Positions 4,761-5,526 of a stretch of 5,526 bases of DNA are shown piece after piece. Each line of letters opens with the position of its first letter. Position 1 is the stretch's first letter. Origin of the DNA: an archaeon (lineage in GTDB: Archaea > Iainarchaeota > Iainarchaeia > CSSED10-239); the NCBI GenBank assembly GCA_029563035.1, contig JAKQTP010000056.1, positions 1-5,526 of the forward strand, written 5' to 3'. The notes beneath the pieces were generated by a model. It saw only the letters and a program-made list of their open reading frames with translations. It had not been told where the DNA came from and made no database searches. Made by a program: the position numbers and the translations under genes.

Positions 4761-4835
4761 ATAGGTAGCACATAATTTTTTAATTATGATTAAAGATTTC
4801 ACCCATTTTTAGAGCCATTTTTATATGCTACCTAT
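4761..4835. other. Long-range inverted repeat between coat and adsorption genes
   Basis: ATAGGTAGCA (4761-4770) and TGCTACCTAT (4826-4835) are perfect inverted repeats. After one mismatch four more pairs follow (ATAA/TTAT). The enclosed ~45 bases contain a small TTAAT/ATTAA hairpin and two copies of CCATTTTTA 12 bases apart (4803-4811, 4815-4823). f1 has a terminator at this junction, which keeps coat expression far above pIII. Here no T-run follows the stem on the minus strand, so it may instead stabilise the coat transcript or reduce read-through. Confidence 0.6.
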
Positions 4836-4842
4836 AAGGCAA

Positions 4843-5115
4843 CTATCTTCTGCGTCGTCCTCTACCAAATACACTAGCAATTTTTGAGAAACCCCAAAGT
4901 ATTGCTTTTTTAGCAATAGTAATGACGAATACAACTACTATAATGCCCACGATATAAGTCAAGATTTGACTTTTATTGTCTGTGGCAAATGCTGTTGAAC
5001 TTGCTAACGCTGATTGTAATTCGCTGTCCGCTGCGGCTTTTACAAACAAACTTGGCGCTAACATAGCCCCTAACATCATTAAACCATAACTGATTTTGTT
5101 TAGTATTTTTTTCAT
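4843..5115 (-). CDS. Major coat protein precursor (pVIII type)
   Basis: A 90-residue precursor of the protein that forms the filament wall. It has a signal peptide (MKK, hydrophobic core to residue ~25) with an Ala-rich cleavage region (VKAAA, 25-29). The mature part of about 61 residues begins with an acidic, Ala/Ser-rich segment (DSELQSALASSTAFATDNK), then one membrane span at ~51-68 (ILTYIVGIIVVVFVITIA), then a basic, probably amphipathic end finishing GRGRRRR. This is the classical pVIII layout: the span anchors the protein before assembly and the basic tail lines the DNA inside the virion. The four-Arg end is striking in an AT-rich genome. The gene has the strongest ribosome binding site in the window and lies between the tiny pVII/pIX-like genes and the adsorption gene, as in f1. 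It ends with TAG. Confidence 0.9.
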   Translation of the reverse strand: MKKILNKISYGLMMLGAMLAPSLFVKAAADSELQSALASSTAFATDNKSQILTYIVGIIVVVFVITIAKKAILWGFSKIASVFGRGRRRR

Positions 5116-5118
5116 TTT

Positions 5119-5130
5119 ATCACCTCCTTC
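5119..5130 (-). promoter_or_regulatory. Near-perfect ribosome binding site of the coat gene
   Basis: The minus strand reads GAAGGAGGTGAT, complementary to almost the whole 16S rRNA 3' tail, with seven bases between GGAGG and the ATG. No other gene here has a comparable site, which fits the need for very high coat synthesis and fixes the coat start codon. Confidence 0.95.
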
Positions 5131-5158
5131 CTAGTTTTAAAAATTTTTATAATTATTT

Positions 5159-5251
5159 TTATTTTTTAAGTATAGCCCAAAATATCATTGCCATTCCCCA
5201 AACTAATAAAACCCATGTAAAAGTATCTGTGTATAATAAATAGCTAGTCAT
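5159..5251 (-). CDS. 30-aa hydrophobic protein, pIX/pVII-like minor coat candidate
   Basis: A frame of 31 codons from ATG 5249-5251 to TAA 5159-5161. After a short polar start (MTSYLLYTDTF) comes one span, WVLLVWGMAMIFWAIL, and a two-Lys end. Length, single span and position directly before the major coat gene match f1 pIX and pVII (32-33 aa), which cap the end of the virion that leaves the cell first. Its ATG overlaps the last codons of the 37-aa gene by 8 bases, and GAAG upstream may serve as a weak ribosome binding site, so translation is probably coupled. A DnaA-box-like sequence lies within it (5228-5236). Assignment is by size and synteny. Confidence 0.7.
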   Translation of the reverse strand: MTSYLLYTDTFTWVLLVWGMAMIFWAILKK

Positions 5252-5357
5252 ATTTTTCTTCTTTATCTTTTTTAAATATATCAAAAAATAGATCTAGTGT
5301 CATTGTTAAAAGACCTATTAATACTACTATTGAAAATAATGCTATTGGTTGTTCCAT
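5244..5357 (-). CDS. 37-aa single-span protein, pVII/pIX-like minor coat candidate
   Basis: A frame of 38 codons from ATG 5355-5357 to TAG 5244-5246. The product begins MEQPIALFSIVVLIGLLTM, with a membrane span at about 5-19, continues with an amphipathic DLFFDIF and ends in a charged tail (KKDKEEKYD). It starts one base after the 58-aa gene (TAA-T-ATG) and overlaps the 30-aa gene by 8 bases out of frame, a typical coupled arrangement. With the 30-aa protein it forms a pair in the place of f1 genes VII and IX. The same gene appears, cut by the window edge, at 1-109. Confidence 0.72.
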   Translation of the reverse strand: MEQPIALFSIVVLIGLLTMTLDLFFDIFKKDKEEKYD

Positions 5358-5526
5358 ATTACTTGTTTTTTATTTTTTTATATACATAAAACATAGCCCA
5401 TATTAATAAACCTATTTTAAAGCATAAATAAAAATAATTAAATATTTCAATAGTTTTAATACTTTCTGTTTGTATTAAATTATTGTTTATATCGTATGTG
5501 TATGTTGTTATTTCTTTTATTTGGTT
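5249..5526. repeat. Right copy of 278-bp terminal direct repeat
   Basis: This repeats bases 1-278 with the two substitutions noted for the left copy. The join at 5248/5249 continues smoothly through overlapping genes (30 aa and 37 aa), showing that 5248 connects to 1 in the real molecule. Confidence 0.95.
5359..5526 (-). CDS. 58-aa membrane protein, right copy, start cut by window edge
   Basis: This is the right copy of the gene complete at 111-287. It lacks only the first three codons, which fall beyond the window. The stop is TAA 5359-5361. It differs from the left copy by two silent changes, at 5380 and 5521. The truncation is an effect of the window. Confidence 0.7.
   Translation of the reverse strand, partial: NQIKEITTYTYDINNNLIQTESIKTIEIFNYFYLCFKIGLLIWAMFYVYKKIKNK

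Noticed and set aside
1..5526. Recoded TGA (codes 4 or 25)
   Set aside because: All ten stops I assign are TAA or TAG, but about 1,500 codons contain no in-frame TGA, and Trp and Gly use TGG and GGN. Recoding would put TGA inside genes.
1..5526. CRISPR array, tRNA, rRNA, insertion sequence or integrase
   Set aside because: I saw no regularly spaced long repeats, no tRNA-like cloverleaf and no transposase or recombinase motif on either strand.

Overview
The window reads as one complete, circularly permuted genome of a small filamentous (inovirus-type) phage plus a 278-bp overlap. Bases 1-278 recur at 5249-5526 with only two mismatches, so the unit length is 5248 bp. The DNA is very AT-rich and every convincing gene is on the minus strand. 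The evidence for a filamentous phage is a Zot/pI-type assembly ATPase, a pVIII-type major coat protein (signal peptide, acidic segment, one membrane span, Arg-rich tail), a large membrane-anchored pIII-type adsorption protein, a pVI-type three-span protein and several tiny one-span proteins. The host is a bacterium: the coat gene has a near-perfect Shine-Dalgarno sequence. There is no secretin gene and the Zot protein has no membrane span, so I infer a single-membrane host, perhaps a low-GC Patescibacteria/CPR or Firmicutes-like cell. The host assignment is weak.

Layout, read along the minus strand from the control region. At 744-917 lie a consensus DnaA box, a sigma70-type promoter (TTGACT-17-TAAAAT), repeated TACCGCTA motifs near the predicted transcription start and a long hairpin. 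Next come a 62-aa protein of unknown function (743-555), a terminator or attenuator, and a 73-aa possible ssDNA-binding protein (519-298). A chain of tiny membrane proteins with almost no spacing follows: 58 aa (287-111), 37 aa (5357-5244) and 30 aa (5251-5159). Then come the major coat protein (5115-4843), an intergenic hairpin, the adsorption protein (4748-2448), the pVI-like protein (2446-2168), a possible 47-aa protein (2086-1943), a pair of hairpins (1867-1929) and Zot (1862-918). Zot ends in a strong terminator (905-932) directly beside the control region, so transcription could start and end at almost the same point on the circle.

The order matches the classical f1 order V-VII-IX-VIII-III-VI-I. 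The replication gene (II/X) expected beside the intergenic region is absent, and nowhere is there room for one. The most notable points are this lack of a replication initiator next to a DnaA box and origin-like hairpins, and an adsorption protein whose outer domain is an Asp-box (BNR) beta-propeller. Four longer plus-strand open frames are shadows of minus-strand genes or of the control region. The noncoding stretches are 744-917, 1863-1942, 2087-2167, 4749-4842 and 5116-5158. None exceeds 300 bases.
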